Of a DNA stretch of 64,000 nt, positions 50,864 through 60,762 are shown in pieces; position 1 is the stretch's first letter; each line of letters starts with the position of its first letter. The notes under the pieces were generated by a model. The model worked only from the letters and a program-made list of their open reading frames with translations, was not told the origin of the DNA and made no database searches. The translations under genes were made by a program, and so were the position numbers. The DNA comes from JALZDI01 sp035557095 (lineage in GTDB: Bacteria > Actinomycetota > Actinomycetes > Propionibacteriales > Nocardioidaceae), in assembly GCA_035557095.1 (NCBI GenBank), contig DATMEB010000262.1, positions 27,165 to 91,164 on the forward strand, in the 5' to 3' direction.

Positions 50864-52201
<1,338 letters not shown>

Positions 52202-52207
52202 GATCCC

Positions 52208-52213
52208 AGGGTA
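52208..52213 (-). promoter_or_regulatory. Candidate -10 box for leaderless class II DAHP synthase gene
   Basis: TACCCT on the minus strand lies 6 nt before the GTG at 52201. If the ATG at 52225 is the real start, this match is coincidental. Confidence 0.4.
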
Positions 52214-52319
52214 CGGCGCAGGCACACCGGTCCGCGGAGCGGCTCAGGCCGTGGACACTCCCGGTGACCCCCTCGCGGGCGGTCGGTGACGCGCAGTGCC
52301 GCCCAGGGGCAGCCCACCG

Positions 52320-53258
52320 TCAGTCCAGGTGCGCGTCCTTCGCGGCCGCGGTGGACTCCTGCGGCACGAGCACGTTGAGCGCGTTGCGGGCGACGGAGAA
52401 CTCCTGCGGAGTCGTGGCGACCACCTCGCCGTCGACGTTGATCTGCTCCGCCGGCGTGGTCTCCAGCCGCAGCCGCTTGGTTTCCACGTGCACGACGTTG
52501 GGGTGCTGGACGAACGAGCCGCTCTTGAACAGCCGGGCGATGTGCGCGTGGTCGCGCAGCTTGCCCTGCCTGATCGCGTACACGTCGAGGGTGTGGTCGT
52601 CGATACCCGCCCCGGGGGCGACCACGGCTCCGCCGCCGTAGTAGCGCCCGTTGCCGACCGCAACCTGCAGCAGGTCGCCGACCTCGAGCGCCTCGTTGTC
52701 ACCGTCGGGGAACTCCAGCCGGGCTGTGAACGGCTTGTGCTGCCGGAAGGCCCGGAAGGTGGCCACCGGGTACGCCAGGGGACCCAGCCGCGACTTCAAC
52801 TGGGACGACAGCGCCCGCGTCACCCCAACGGAGAGGCCCGCTGAGGCCACGTTGACGAAGTAGTTGTCCCCGACCAGGCCGAGGTCGACGTCGACTACCT
52901 TGCCGTGCGCGATCGTGTGGCAAGCCTCGTCGACGTCGGACGGGATCTCCAGGGTGCGCGCGAAGTCGTTCGCCGTGCCCAGGGGAAGCACCCCGAGGAC
53001 CGTCGAGCGTGACGCGAGCTCGTCCACCGCGGAGCTTATGGTGCCGTCGCCGCCACCGACCACGACGAGGTCGCAGCCGCCCTCGACCGCCTCGTGGACG
53101 GTCTCCGGCAGCCGGGCGGGGTTCTTCAGCGGGTAGGCATTCTGCAACGGAACGCCCAGCTCGGTAAGCCGGTCGCGCGCAGCATCGAAGGCGTGCGCGC
53201 CGGTACGTGACCCGGTGTTGACGACCAGCGCGGCTTTCTTGAATGCAGGGGGGTTCAT
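52320..53258 (-). CDS. Diacylglycerol/lipid kinase (DAGK family)
   Basis: The 312-aa protein has the DAGK catalytic signature VVVGGGDGTISSAVDEL and LPLGTANDFARTLEIP, the nucleotide-binding NPRG-like start AALVVNTGSRTG, and NINVDGE-like EQINVDGEVV near the C-terminus. It would phosphorylate diacylglycerol or a related lipid. TACGGT lies 7 nt before the ATG. Confidence 0.9.
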   Translation of the reverse strand: MNPPAFKKAALVVNTGSRTGAHAFDAARDRLTELGVPLQNAYPLKNPARLPETVHEAVEGGCDLVVVGGGDGTISSAVDELASRSTVLGVLPLGTANDFARTLEIPSDVDEACHTIAHGKVVDVDLGLVGDNYFVNVASAGLSVGVTRALSSQLKSRLGPLAYPVATFRAFRQHKPFTARLEFPDGDNEALEVGDLLQVAVGNGRYYGGGAVVAPGAGIDDHTLDVYAIRQGKLRDHAHIARLFKSGSFVQHPNVVHVETKRLRLETTPAEQINVDGEVVATTPQEFSVARNALNVLVPQESTAAAKDAHLD

Positions 53259-53265
53259 CGCGCCT

Positions 53266-53271
53266 ACCGTA
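53266..53271 (-). promoter_or_regulatory. Candidate -10 box for leaderless lipid kinase gene
   Basis: TACGGT on the minus strand lies 7 nt before the ATG at 53258, with no clear ribosome site. Confidence 0.45.
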
Positions 53272-53310
53272 CGGGGTGCTCCTGAGACGCAGATGAGAGC
53301 CGCCGACCGG

Positions 53311-54336
53311 TCAGCCGAAGAAGACCTCGGCCTCGGCGTACAGCTCGGGCTTGACCGTTTTCAGCTCGCCGGTGCCGTCGATCAGGGGCACCCGGACGAT
53401 GTCGGTGCCTCGCAGCGCCATCATCGTGCCGTAGTCGCCGTCGTGCACCGCCGCGATCGCGTGCAGCCCGAACCGGGTCGCCAGCCACCGGTCGAACGCC
53501 GTCGGGGTGCCGCCGCGCTGGATGTGCCCGAGCACGACCGCGCGCGACTCCTTGCCGGTGCGGTGGGCGATCTCGTCGGCGAGCCAGTTGCCGATGCCGC
53601 CGAGCCGGACGTGCCCGAAGTCGTCCTTCTCCCCGGTCAGCAGCTTCTCCTTGCCGCCCTCGGGCAGCGCGCCCTCGGCGACCACGATGATCGGCGCGTA
53701 CCACCGCTCGAAGCGCCGGGTTACCCACTCGACGACCTTCTCCACGCTGAACGGCCGCTCCGGCACCAGGATGACGTTCGCACCGCCGGCGAGGCCGGAG
53801 TGCAGCGCGATCCAGCCCGCGTGCCGGCCCATCACCTCGACGACCAGCGCCCGGTGGTGGGACTCGGCGGTGGTGCGCAGCCGGTCGATCGACTCGGTCG
53901 CGATGTGTACCGCGGTGTCGAAGCCGAACGTGTAGTCGGTGGCGCCCAGGTCGTTGTCGATCGTCTTCGGCACGCCGACCACGCCGATGCCGTCGTCGGT
54001 CAGCCGCTTGGCGACGCCGAGGGTGTCCTCGCCGCCGATCGCGATCAGGGCGTCGACCCCGTGCTCGGCGAGGGTGGCCTTGATCCGCTCCACGCCGCCG
54101 TCGATCTTGTACGGGTTGGTCCGCGAGGAACCGAGAATCGTGCCGCCACGGGTCAGGATGTCCTCGACGTCGTCGAGGTCGATCGACTTGACCTGACCCT
54201 CGATCGGCCCCTGCCAGCCGTTGCGGAAACCGACGGTCTCCCAGCCGTGGACCTCGATGCCCTTGCGGACCACGGCCCTGATCACCGCGTTGAGTCCTGG
54301 ACAGTCACCGCCACCTGTGAGCAAGCCGACGCGCAT
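53311..54336 (-). CDS. pfkA: 6-phosphofructokinase with pyrophosphate-type active-site residues
   Basis: Phosphofructokinase makes fructose 1,6-bisphosphate. The 341-aa protein starts MRVGLLTGGGDCPGLNAVIR and has GGEDTLG (101-107), VPKTIDNDLGATD (122-134) and EVMGRHAGWIAL. At the positions that decide the phosphoryl donor, it has Asp104 and Lys124. ATP-dependent enzymes such as that of E. coli have Gly at both, while PPi-dependent enzymes such as that of Amycolatopsis have Asp and Lys. I therefore infer PPi dependence. GGAGG lies upstream of the ATG. Confidence 0.93.
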   Translation of the reverse strand: MRVGLLTGGGDCPGLNAVIRAVVRKGIEVHGWETVGFRNGWQGPIEGQVKSIDLDDVEDILTRGGTILGSSRTNPYKIDGGVERIKATLAEHGVDALIAIGGEDTLGVAKRLTDDGIGVVGVPKTIDNDLGATDYTFGFDTAVHIATESIDRLRTTAESHHRALVVEVMGRHAGWIALHSGLAGGANVILVPERPFSVEKVVEWVTRRFERWYAPIIVVAEGALPEGGKEKLLTGEKDDFGHVRLGGIGNWLADEIAHRTGKESRAVVLGHIQRGGTPTAFDRWLATRFGLHAIAAVHDGDYGTMMALRGTDIVRVPLIDGTGELKTVKPELYAEAEVFFG

Positions 54337-54435
54337 GTGCTCGATCCTCCATCCGGCTGCTAGAGCTGAGGTCCTAACCGGGTCGTACAGCGGTAGCGTG
54401 CCATCCTCTGGATCGGTGCAGCAACCGACCCTCGG

Positions 54436-54939
54436 CTACCGGGCGGCGAACCCACGGCGAACCCACTCGGCCTCGATCACCCGCCTCCGGGCGAGGTTGT
54501 GCCGGGCGTCGGCGAGCGCGTCGTGGGCGTCCCGCGGCGGCGCCGGCAGCGCGGGCTTGCCGACGTCCTCCCAACGCTGTCGAAGCTCCCGGGTGAACCG
54601 CGGCAGCTCGCGCGGCAGGGCCGGCATGTCACCCCACAGCTGGGCGAGCGCGACGTGGTCGTAGGCGGCGAACCAGGCCCAGAGCTCGACCTTCTCCCGG
54701 CCGCGGCTGAGGAACTTCAGCAGCCGCTCGCGCAGCTTGGCCCGGTCGCACCACGCGGGGTCGGCCGGCGACGGCAGCTTGTCGAGCACGTTGTCCCGCA
54801 CCCACGGACCGGCCCGGCCGGGGTCGAACTCGGTCGACACGGCGTAGAACTCGCGCCCACTCTCGTCGACGACACCGATCGACACCAGGTCGATGGTGGT
54901 TCCGTCCTCGATGAACTCCGTGTCGTAGAAGAACCGCAC
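54436..54939 (-). CDS. Rv2179c-like 3'-5' exoribonuclease (DEDD family)
   Basis: The 167-aa protein begins MRFFYDTEFIEDGTTIDLVS, with Asp6 and Glu8 as the first metal ligands, and has WAWFAAYDHVALAQLWG and HDALADARHNL for the remaining DEDD residues. The M. tuberculosis homologue Rv2179c is an RNase T-like exoribonuclease. The GTG start follows TACCCT by 6 nt. Its place after the DAHP synthase and before the acyltransferase repeats the M. tuberculosis order. Confidence 0.92.
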   Translation of the reverse strand: MRFFYDTEFIEDGTTIDLVSIGVVDESGREFYAVSTEFDPGRAGPWVRDNVLDKLPSPADPAWCDRAKLRERLLKFLSRGREKVELWAWFAAYDHVALAQLWGDMPALPRELPRFTRELRQRWEDVGKPALPAPPRDAHDALADARHNLARRRVIEAEWVRRGFAAR

Positions 54940-54945
54940 CGATGA

Positions 54946-54951
54946 AGGGTA
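54946..54951 (-). promoter_or_regulatory. Candidate -10 box for leaderless exoribonuclease gene
   Basis: TACCCT on the minus strand lies 6 nt before the GTG at 54939. Confidence 0.55.
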
Positions 54952-54985
54952 GTGGTACGGATTATTCGCGGGACGCCGCCAACCC

Positions 54986-55756
54986 TCAGCCGGCTTCGGT
55001 CTCCGGGATCCGGTCGGCTTCCTTGGCCGCGCTGCGGCGCTCCTGGGTCGGCAGGGCCGGCGGCTCGCCGGACTCCTGCGCGGCGAGCAGCTCTTTGGCC
55101 TTGGCCGCGTAGATGTCCACGTACTCCTGACCGGACAACTCCATCAGCGCGTACATGATCTCGTCGGTGATCGAGCGCTCCACGAACCGGTCGCCCGCGA
55201 GGCCCTCGTAGCGCGAGAAGTCCATCGGGTCGCCGATCTTGATGCGGATCTTGTGCGGCCGCCACATCTTCGAGCCGATCGGGTTGGCCTTGTCCGTGTC
55301 GAACATGGCCACCGGGACGACCTTGACCCGGGACTCGAGGACCATCCTGGCCAGGCCGGTCTTGCCCTTGTAGAGCCGGCCGTCCGGCGAGCGGGTGCCC
55401 TCGGGGTAGATGCCGAGCAGGTGGCCCTCGCGCAGCAGCCGGATGCCGGTGTCGAGCGCGGCCTGCGCGGCGGCGCCGCCGGACCGGTCGATCGGGATCT
55501 GGCCCATGCCGCTGAAGAACCACTTCTTCAGCCGACCCTTGATGCCCGGCTGGGTGAAGTACTCCAGCTTGGCCGGGAAGGTGACCCGGCGCTTGAGCAT
55601 CAGCGGGAGGAAGAACGAGTCGGCGACCGCGAGGTGGTTGCTCGCCAGCAGCGCACCGCCCGAGTCGGGAATCTTTTCGCCGCCCTCGACCTTTGGGCGG
55701 AAGAACAGACGGAGCAGTGGCCCGAGGAACACATGCTTCATCAACCAGTACAGCAC
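54986..55756 (-). CDS. 1-acylglycerol-3-phosphate acyltransferase (PlsC family)
   Basis: The 256-aa protein has the acyltransferase motif I NHLAVADSFF (His-X4-Asp), motif III-type YPEGTRSPDGRLYKG and IPIDRSGG, with hydrophobic segments near the N-terminus. It would acylate lysophosphatidic acid at the inner membrane. It corresponds to Rv2182c. A 46-nt gap separates it from the exoribonuclease gene downstream. The C-terminal 30 residues are charged and variable. Confidence 0.9.
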   Translation of the reverse strand: MLYWLMKHVFLGPLLRLFFRPKVEGGEKIPDSGGALLASNHLAVADSFFLPLMLKRRVTFPAKLEYFTQPGIKGRLKKWFFSGMGQIPIDRSGGAAAQAALDTGIRLLREGHLLGIYPEGTRSPDGRLYKGKTGLARMVLESRVKVVPVAMFDTDKANPIGSKMWRPHKIRIKIGDPMDFSRYEGLAGDRFVERSITDEIMYALMELSGQEYVDIYAAKAKELLAAQESGEPPALPTQERRSAAKEADRIPETEAG

Positions 55757-56014
55757 CGCTACCCGCGCCTCCCGCTAGCTCCCGGCCGGTTCACCGTTTG
55801 TCGAGGGTACGAAGGGTGTGCGGCCGGCACAATCCTTCACCACCCGAATGCCACAAGATGTAACGGGGACCACCACTCGGGAGACTCACCTACATCGCCA
55901 CGGTACCGAACGAACAAACATGCGCGAGGGATCCGGGCATCCACGCTCCGGTTCGTGCGACGATGGCCACACCTGCTCGAGTGCCTGACTGCGCTGTCCA
56001 ACAAGGAGGCCCAG

Positions 56015-56521
56015 GTGTCCGACCGGCCGGAGGACGTCGACGCCGCGTTCGCGGCGATCGTGGCTGACCTGGAACGCGAGGGTGTCGGCCGCCGCACACC
56101 CGACCTGGACGAGGACCTGAGAGAGGACCTGGCGGACGAACCCGCCGGCGAGAGCTCCGGCCCGGAGGCGACCGCGACCGCCCGCGCCGACTCGGTCGAG
56201 CCGGCCCCCATGAGACCACCCCAGGGCACCTGGCGCAGCCACGACGGCGAGTGGGACTGGTCCTGGGGCACCGACGAGGAGCACTACGTCCCGCCGGAGC
56301 CGCCGCCGCTGCCCAAGCTGCGCCCGCTGACGATCGTGGCCCTTGCCCTGATCGTGGCGGCAGTGGCGCTGCTGGTCCTACCCGGCGTGATCGGCCTGGA
56401 CGCCCGCATCGGCACCCCGATCGCCCTGGTAGCCCTCACCTGCGGCGGCGCCATGCTGCTCTTACGAGTCCGCCAGTCCCCCCGCGACCCCGAGGACCGC
56501 GACGACGGCGCCCAGATCTGA
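56015..56521 (+). CDS. Conserved actinobacterial membrane protein with acidic N-terminus
   Basis: I do not recognise a named family. The 168-aa protein has a very acidic N-terminal half (DEDLREDLADE), then WRSHDGEWDWSWG, HYVPPEPPPLPKLRPLT and two membrane spans (about 110-128 and 134-152). The Trp/Pro-rich juxtamembrane segment recurs in other actinobacteria as far as I know. AAGGAGG lies 5 nt before the GTG at 56015, which decides the start over a much longer frame. Confidence 0.75.
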   Translation: MSDRPEDVDAAFAAIVADLEREGVGRRTPDLDEDLREDLADEPAGESSGPEATATARADSVEPAPMRPPQGTWRSHDGEWDWSWGTDEEHYVPPEPPPLPKLRPLTIVALALIVAAVALLVLPGVIGLDARIGTPIALVALTCGGAMLLLRVRQSPRDPEDRDDGAQI

Positions 56522-56551
56522 CCTGACGGCTACTGGGAGCTACCACCGTGG

Positions 56552-56570
56552 TGGCCGACAAATGCGGCCA
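56552..56570. terminator. Small hairpin between convergent membrane-protein genes
   Basis: TGGCCG (56552-56557) and CGGCCA (56565-56570) form a 6-bp stem with a 7-nt loop. It may end transcription of both convergent genes; the support is modest. Confidence 0.35.
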
Positions 56571-56605
56571 TGACATTTCCGGAATTCCCGTCCGGCCCGC
56601 GGGAA

Positions 56606-56920
56606 CTACGGCTGTGAAATCGAGTTCTCCAGGTTGTCGATCTGCTCGTTCAGCTCGTCGACGGCGGCCTGCTGCACCGCGACGGTGGCCACGATCGCGC
56701 CGACGCACAGGGCGGTGCCGATGAGTGCCAGCACCTTCCGGCTGCCGAAAACCGCGATCAGGCCAAGGACAACGCCCACTCCGGCGGCGATCGCGGTCAG
56801 GTTGTTGAAGATGATCACCGGCGAACCGACCAGGCCGACGATGCCGAGAATGAGCGCGGTCCACGCCAGTCCGGCGAACTTCGTCCGGGCAGGGGCGACC
56901 GACATGACAGGGACAGCCAT
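56606..56920 (-). CDS. Small hydrophobic membrane protein, DUF4190-like
   Basis: The 104-aa protein has two to three membrane spans: FAGLAWTALILGIVGLVGSP, AIAAGVGVVLGLIAVFGSRK and VLALIGTALCVGAIVATVAV. A short coiled C-terminus (DELNEQIDNLENSIS) follows. The layout resembles DUF4190 proteins, but this is only a topology match. GAGAGGA lies about 10 nt before the ATG. No function is suggested. Confidence 0.6.
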   Translation of the reverse strand: MAVPVMSVAPARTKFAGLAWTALILGIVGLVGSPVIIFNNLTAIAAGVGVVLGLIAVFGSRKVLALIGTALCVGAIVATVAVQQAAVDELNEQIDNLENSISQP

Positions 56921-57031
56921 GGGAAGGAATTCCTCTCGAAAGGCCGCGCCTCGATCGGGCGCGTCACCGACTTTTCGCCCGAGCCCGGCGACGCGTTACA
57001 GAGAGCTACCACCCGCGCGGGGGAGGCTGGG

Positions 57032-57982
57032 TCAGGCGCCCTCGGCGGCCAGGGCCGCGGCGCCGACCATGGCCGCCTCGTCGCCGAGCTGGGCGGTGCG
57101 GATTCGGGCCAGGGGGCGGTAGCCGGCGCCGGTGATCGTCTTCTTGTAGTGGTCGCGGGCGTCGTCCAGGAAGAGCGGGGCCGACTCGGACACGCCGCCC
57201 GCGATGACCACGATCTCCGGGTCGTAGATGTCGGCCACCAGCGCCAGGCCCTCGCCCAGCCACGTCGCCAGCTCGGCCATCGCGCGCTGGGCCAGCGGGT
57301 CGCCGTCCCGCGCCGCCGCCGCGACCTTGCGCCCGGTCACGGTCTGCTTGTCGTCCACGACCTCGCGCCGCAGCACCGTCGACCGGCCCGGGTACGTGGC
57401 CAGCAGCTCCACCGCCGTCGCCGAGAGCGCCGTGCCGCTGCAGTACCGCTCCCAGCAGCCCGACTTCCCGCACGGGCACGGCCGGCCGCCGGGCACCAGC
57501 GGCAGGTGGCCCAGCTCGGGCGCCACGCCGTACGCGCCACGAAAGAGCTTGCCGCCCAGCAGCAGCCCGGCGCCGATGCCGGTACCGATGGCCACCAGCA
57601 GCGCCACCCGCGACCCGCGGGCGGCGCCGAAGCGGTACTCGCCGAGCACCGCGGCGTTCGCGTCGTGCTCGAGCACCACCGGCAGCCGCAGCCGCTCCGA
57701 GATGCGGTCGGCGACCGGGGCCTTGCGCCACGCCAGGTGCGGCGCGAACATCACCGAGCGCCGGTCGGTCGTGACGAACCCGGCCACCGCCAGCCCGACG
57801 CCGGTCACCCGGTGCCGCGCGGCGAGCCCGCCCACCGCCGACACGATGGTGTCCTCCAACGCGGCCTCGCTCGACGGCGTCGCCGCGCGGGCCGTGTCCA
57901 GCACGGTGCCGTACCGGTCCACGACGCCGGCGCGCACGCTCGTGCCGCCGATGTCCACCCCGATCGTCGTCTTGGCCCTCAA
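57032..57982 (-). CDS. glk: ROK family glucokinase
   Basis: Glucokinase phosphorylates glucose with ATP. The 316-aa product has the phosphate-1 motif IGVDIGGTSVRAG, LEHDANAAVLGEYRFGA, GTGIGAGLLLGG, and the ROK zinc site CPCGKSGCWERYCSG after ELGHLPLVPGG. The start is TTG at 57982: GGAG lies 5 nt upstream, and TTGA overlaps the stop of the preceding gene. In Streptomyces coelicolor glkA (SCO2126) is central to carbon catabolite repression and has a partner gene immediately upstream, as here. Confidence 0.92.
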   Translation of the reverse strand: MRAKTTIGVDIGGTSVRAGVVDRYGTVLDTARAATPSSEAALEDTIVSAVGGLAARHRVTGVGLAVAGFVTTDRRSVMFAPHLAWRKAPVADRISERLRLPVVLEHDANAAVLGEYRFGAARGSRVALLVAIGTGIGAGLLLGGKLFRGAYGVAPELGHLPLVPGGRPCPCGKSGCWERYCSGTALSATAVELLATYPGRSTVLRREVVDDKQTVTGRKVAAAARDGDPLAQRAMAELATWLGEGLALVADIYDPEIVVIAGGVSESAPLFLDDARDHYKKTITGAGYRPLARIRTAQLGDEAAMVGAAALAAEGA

Positions 57983-58341
57983 GCTTGCTCCGGCTCTCCC
58001 TTGCGGCGCACCGGGATCCGCTGCACGTGCGGCCGGTCGGCCCGGCGCGGGGGCGGGGTGAACCCCGGCATGTGCGGCACGCCGGGGTCCCACCGGTCGG
58101 CGAGCACCGCGCGCAGCAACGCCACCAGGTCGGCCACCCGGTCCAGGCTCCAGGCGGCGAGCTCGTTTGGCTCGCCGCGGACCAACGCGACCGCGGCACA
58201 CGTCGGGCACCTGCCGCGGCAGCCGGACGAGACCGGGCCGTGCTCGGCGGACACCCGGTCCAACCACGGGCCCGCCCGGTCGGCGACGGCGTCCAGCAGC
58301 AGCCGCAGCTCCTCCACCAGCCGGGTGCCGGGCGCGGTCAC
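57979..58341 (-). CDS. Cys-containing hypothetical protein coupled to glk
   Basis: The 120-aa protein has a helical N-terminus (LVEELRLLLDAVADRAGPW), a Cys cluster GCRGRCPTCAAVALVRG (C-x3-C-x2-C) that could bind zinc, and a basic C-terminus. It overlaps both neighbours by 4 nt: GTGA with the ArsA-like gene and TTGA with glk. Its position is that of SCO2127 in S. coelicolor, a gene reported to influence glucose repression with glkA. Sequence homology to SCO2127 is not established here. Confidence 0.75.
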   Translation of the reverse strand: MTAPGTRLVEELRLLLDAVADRAGPWLDRVSAEHGPVSSGCRGRCPTCAAVALVRGEPNELAAWSLDRVADLVALLRAVLADRWDPGVPHMPGFTPPPRRADRPHVQRIPVRRKGEPEQA

Positions 58342-59486
58342 GCGGGCCCCTCGAACCGCAGCACCAGCCCGGCGTCCTCGGCGACCGCGTCGGTGACCGT
58401 GTGCCGGCGCAGCAGGACCGGCAGCGCGACCAGCCGGCGCACGCCGTCGACGGTGATCGCCAGGTCGTCGCCGATCCGAGCCAGGTCCAGCTCGCTCGTG
58501 TCGGTCAGCGGCAGCGCGACCGTCAGCTCGTAGTGCCCATCGGGCAGGGTCTTCAGGCCAAGCAGCGAGGACGGGGCGGGGCCGTCGACGGCCAGCGGGT
58601 CGGCCTCGCCGTACAGCTCGTCGGCGAGGTCCAGCAGCGGCCGGATGCCGACCGGCTCGACCGGCCGGTGCTCCACCAGGTGCAGCCGCAGCGGCGTCGA
58701 CGCGTCCAGTTCGGACAGTACGGCGTCCTGCTCCGCGCGCCGGGTCCGCAGCCAGCTCGCCGCCGGGCCGCGCCACCGGCTGGCCCTCGGCACGAGCCGG
58801 TTCGCCACCAGGCTGTCGACCCGGATGTCGCGCAGCGCCAACGCGGCGAGCGTGCGCCGGGTCTCGGCGACCACCAGCCGCTCCGGGGTCAGTACCAGCC
58901 GGACACTGGTCACCGCCGGGTCGACCAGCAGCCCGCGCAGGCCGGCGAGGTGCTCGGCGAGCCGGCCGAGCGCGTCGGTCCGGCCCCGCAACGCGAGCCG
59001 CACCGGGCCGGCCAGCCGGTCGAGGTAGCCGGCGACCGCCTCGGGCAAGGCCAGCAACCGCAACGTCTCCGCGGTCGGTCCACAGTCGACGACCACGACC
59101 TCCCACGGCCCCTCGGTGGCCAGCCGGGCCACCTCGGTCAGTGCCAGCAGCTCGTCGACCCCGGGCAGCACGGTCAGCTCGGCGGCGTCCAGCTCGTCGA
59201 GCCCGGCGCCGGCCAGCAGGCCGTGCAGCTGGCGCCGGATGTCCTGCCAGGACTTGTCGACGAGCCCGCGAGCGTCCACATGGGCCGCGTACAGACATGT
59301 GTCCACTTCGGACGGCGCACCGGTCAGCGGCCGGCCGAACACGTCGCCGAGCGAGTGGGCCGGGTCCGCCGAGGCGACGAGCACCTTTCGCCCACCGACC
59401 GCGAGCCGGGCAGCGGTCGCCGCGGCGAGGGTGGTCTTGCCGACCCCTCCCTTGCCCGTGAACAGCAGGATTCGCGCGCCCGTCAT
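58338..59486 (-). CDS. ArsA/Get3-family ATPase
   Basis: The 382-aa protein has the deviant Walker A loop GKGGVGKT (11-18), the switch region SADPAHSLGDVFG and VVVVDCGPTAETLRLL, all of the ArsA/GET3 type. The C-terminal 80 residues form a separate beta-rich domain. No arsenic genes are nearby. It corresponds to Rv2184c, which has the same neighbours. The partner or client protein is unknown. Confidence 0.9.
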   Translation of the reverse strand: MTGARILLFTGKGGVGKTTLAAATAARLAVGGRKVLVASADPAHSLGDVFGRPLTGAPSEVDTCLYAAHVDARGLVDKSWQDIRRQLHGLLAGAGLDELDAAELTVLPGVDELLALTEVARLATEGPWEVVVVDCGPTAETLRLLALPEAVAGYLDRLAGPVRLALRGRTDALGRLAEHLAGLRGLLVDPAVTSVRLVLTPERLVVAETRRTLAALALRDIRVDSLVANRLVPRASRWRGPAASWLRTRRAEQDAVLSELDASTPLRLHLVEHRPVEPVGIRPLLDLADELYGEADPLAVDGPAPSSLLGLKTLPDGHYELTVALPLTDTSELDLARIGDDLAITVDGVRRLVALPVLLRRHTVTDAVAEDAGLVLRFEGPA

Positions 59487-59498
59487 GGAGCTTCTGGC

Positions 59499-59936
59499 CT
59501 AGTCACCCTCGACCCGGCGCTTGAGCTCCTTCAGCGCGATGTCCATGATCATTTTCTCGGCCTTGCGGCGGAACAGGCCGATCATCGGCACGGCCAGCTG
59601 GACCGAGAGCGTGTAGGTGACCGTGGTCTTGTCGCCGGCCGGGGTCAGCAGGTACTGCCCGTTCTGCGCGCGCTGCATCTGCCCCTTGACCAGGGACCAG
59701 CTCACCGACAGCCCGTCGTCGGCCCAGTCGTAGCGCAGCGTGTAGACGTCCTTGAACGGCCCTGCGTCCAGGGTGAACCGCACCTGCGCCGCCCTGCCGT
59801 CCGGACCGTCCTCGAGGACCTCGGCCTTCTTCATCGCGTTGGCCCATTCCGGGTACGCCGGGAAGTCCGCGATCACCGACATGATGTCCTGCGGCGGCGC
59901 CTCTACCACGATGGACTGGGTGGACTCATCGGCCAT
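59499..59936 (-). CDS. SRPBCC (START-like) family protein
   Basis: The 145-aa protein has the SRPBCC start QSIVVEAPPQDIMSVIADFP and PEWANAMKKAEVLE, with a C-terminal amphipathic helix (KAEKMIMDIALKELKRRVEGD, in part). Such domains bind hydrophobic ligands. It corresponds to Rv2185c and lies 12 nt upstream of the ArsA-like gene, so both are probably in one transcript. Confidence 0.88.
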   Translation of the reverse strand: MADESTQSIVVEAPPQDIMSVIADFPAYPEWANAMKKAEVLEDGPDGRAAQVRFTLDAGPFKDVYTLRYDWADDGLSVSWSLVKGQMQRAQNGQYLLTPAGDKTTVTYTLSVQLAVPMIGLFRRKAEKMIMDIALKELKRRVEGD

Positions 59937-59961
59937 GCGGGGAGGCTACCCGGTCAGCAGC

Positions 59962-60750
59962 TCACCAACGCAGCACGTATGGCCGCTGGGTGCGTTGGAA
60001 GTGGCCGACGTTCGCGCATTCGGTGTACGACAGTCGCATCCTGGGCACGAGCGGCTGGTGGACGTGCCCGAAAACGGCCCATCGCGGGTGTTGGGTCCGG
60101 ATCACCTCGCGCAGCGCGACCGAGCCGTGCTCGGCGCGGCGGGAGACCACGTCGTAGGTGAGCTCCGGCACATCCGGCGGGATGTGGCTGCACAACACGT
60201 CCACGTCGGTGAGCCCGGCGGTGGCCGCGGCGAACTCCTCCTCGGTACGCAGGTAGGGCCGGAACACCCCACCTTTGCGGCGCACCGCGCCCGGCGGCAG
60301 CAACGCACCGCCGACGAAGCCGAACCGCAGCCCACCGAGCTCGGCCACCTCGCCGTCGAAGACCCGCACGTTCTCGCTGGCGTACTCCGGCCACAGCGCC
60401 GGCACGTCGACGTTGCCCGGCGTGGCGTAGGTCGGCACGCTCATCGCGGCGAAGATCTGGTCGTACTGGTCGCGCACGGCCTCCTCGACGACCGCCGCGG
60501 GGTCCGCAAGGCTCGTCCACAACGTCCGCGCGTACGCGGCCACCTCGTTGTGCTGGCGCTCGCGGCGCAGCCGGGCGAAGGTCGCCATCTTCTCGGGACC
60601 GAAGACCGCGCCCATGATCCCGCCGGCGAGGTTGTGATAGTCCACGAAGTCGATCAGGTCGCCGAGCACCACGAGGGCGTCGGCGCCGTCGCCGGCCTTC
60701 GCCAGGGCCTCGGCGTTGCCGTGTATGTCTGACACCACGTGAACCCGCAC
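59962..60750 (-). CDS. Calcineurin-like metallophosphoesterase
   Basis: The 262-aa protein has the dinuclear metal motifs SDIHGNAEAL, LGDLIDF, GNVDVP, CSHIPPD and FGHVHQP in the usual order. The substrate (phosphodiester or phosphomonoester) is unknown. The GTG at 60750 follows TAACCT by 6 nt, suggesting a leaderless mRNA. The TAA of this -10 box is also the stop codon of the upstream gene. Confidence 0.92.
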   Translation of the reverse strand: MRVHVVSDIHGNAEALAKAGDGADALVVLGDLIDFVDYHNLAGGIMGAVFGPEKMATFARLRRERQHNEVAAYARTLWTSLADPAAVVEEAVRDQYDQIFAAMSVPTYATPGNVDVPALWPEYASENVRVFDGEVAELGGLRFGFVGGALLPPGAVRRKGGVFRPYLRTEEEFAAATAGLTDVDVLCSHIPPDVPELTYDVVSRRAEHGSVALREVIRTQHPRWAVFGHVHQPLVPRMRLSYTECANVGHFQRTQRPYVLRW

Positions 60751-60756
60751 CTTCGC

Positions 60757-60762
60757 AGGTTA
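60757..60762 (-). promoter_or_regulatory. Candidate -10 box for leaderless metallophosphoesterase gene
   Basis: TAACCT on the minus strand lies 6 nt before the GTG at 60750 and includes the TAA stop codon of the upstream SRPBCC-like gene. Confidence 0.55.

Noticed and set aside
54986..57031. Assembly joint or horizontally acquired segment near 56.5 kb
   Set aside because: The gene order on both sides continues that of M. tuberculosis Rv2179c to Rv2187, and base composition looks similar, so there is no evidence for a join.
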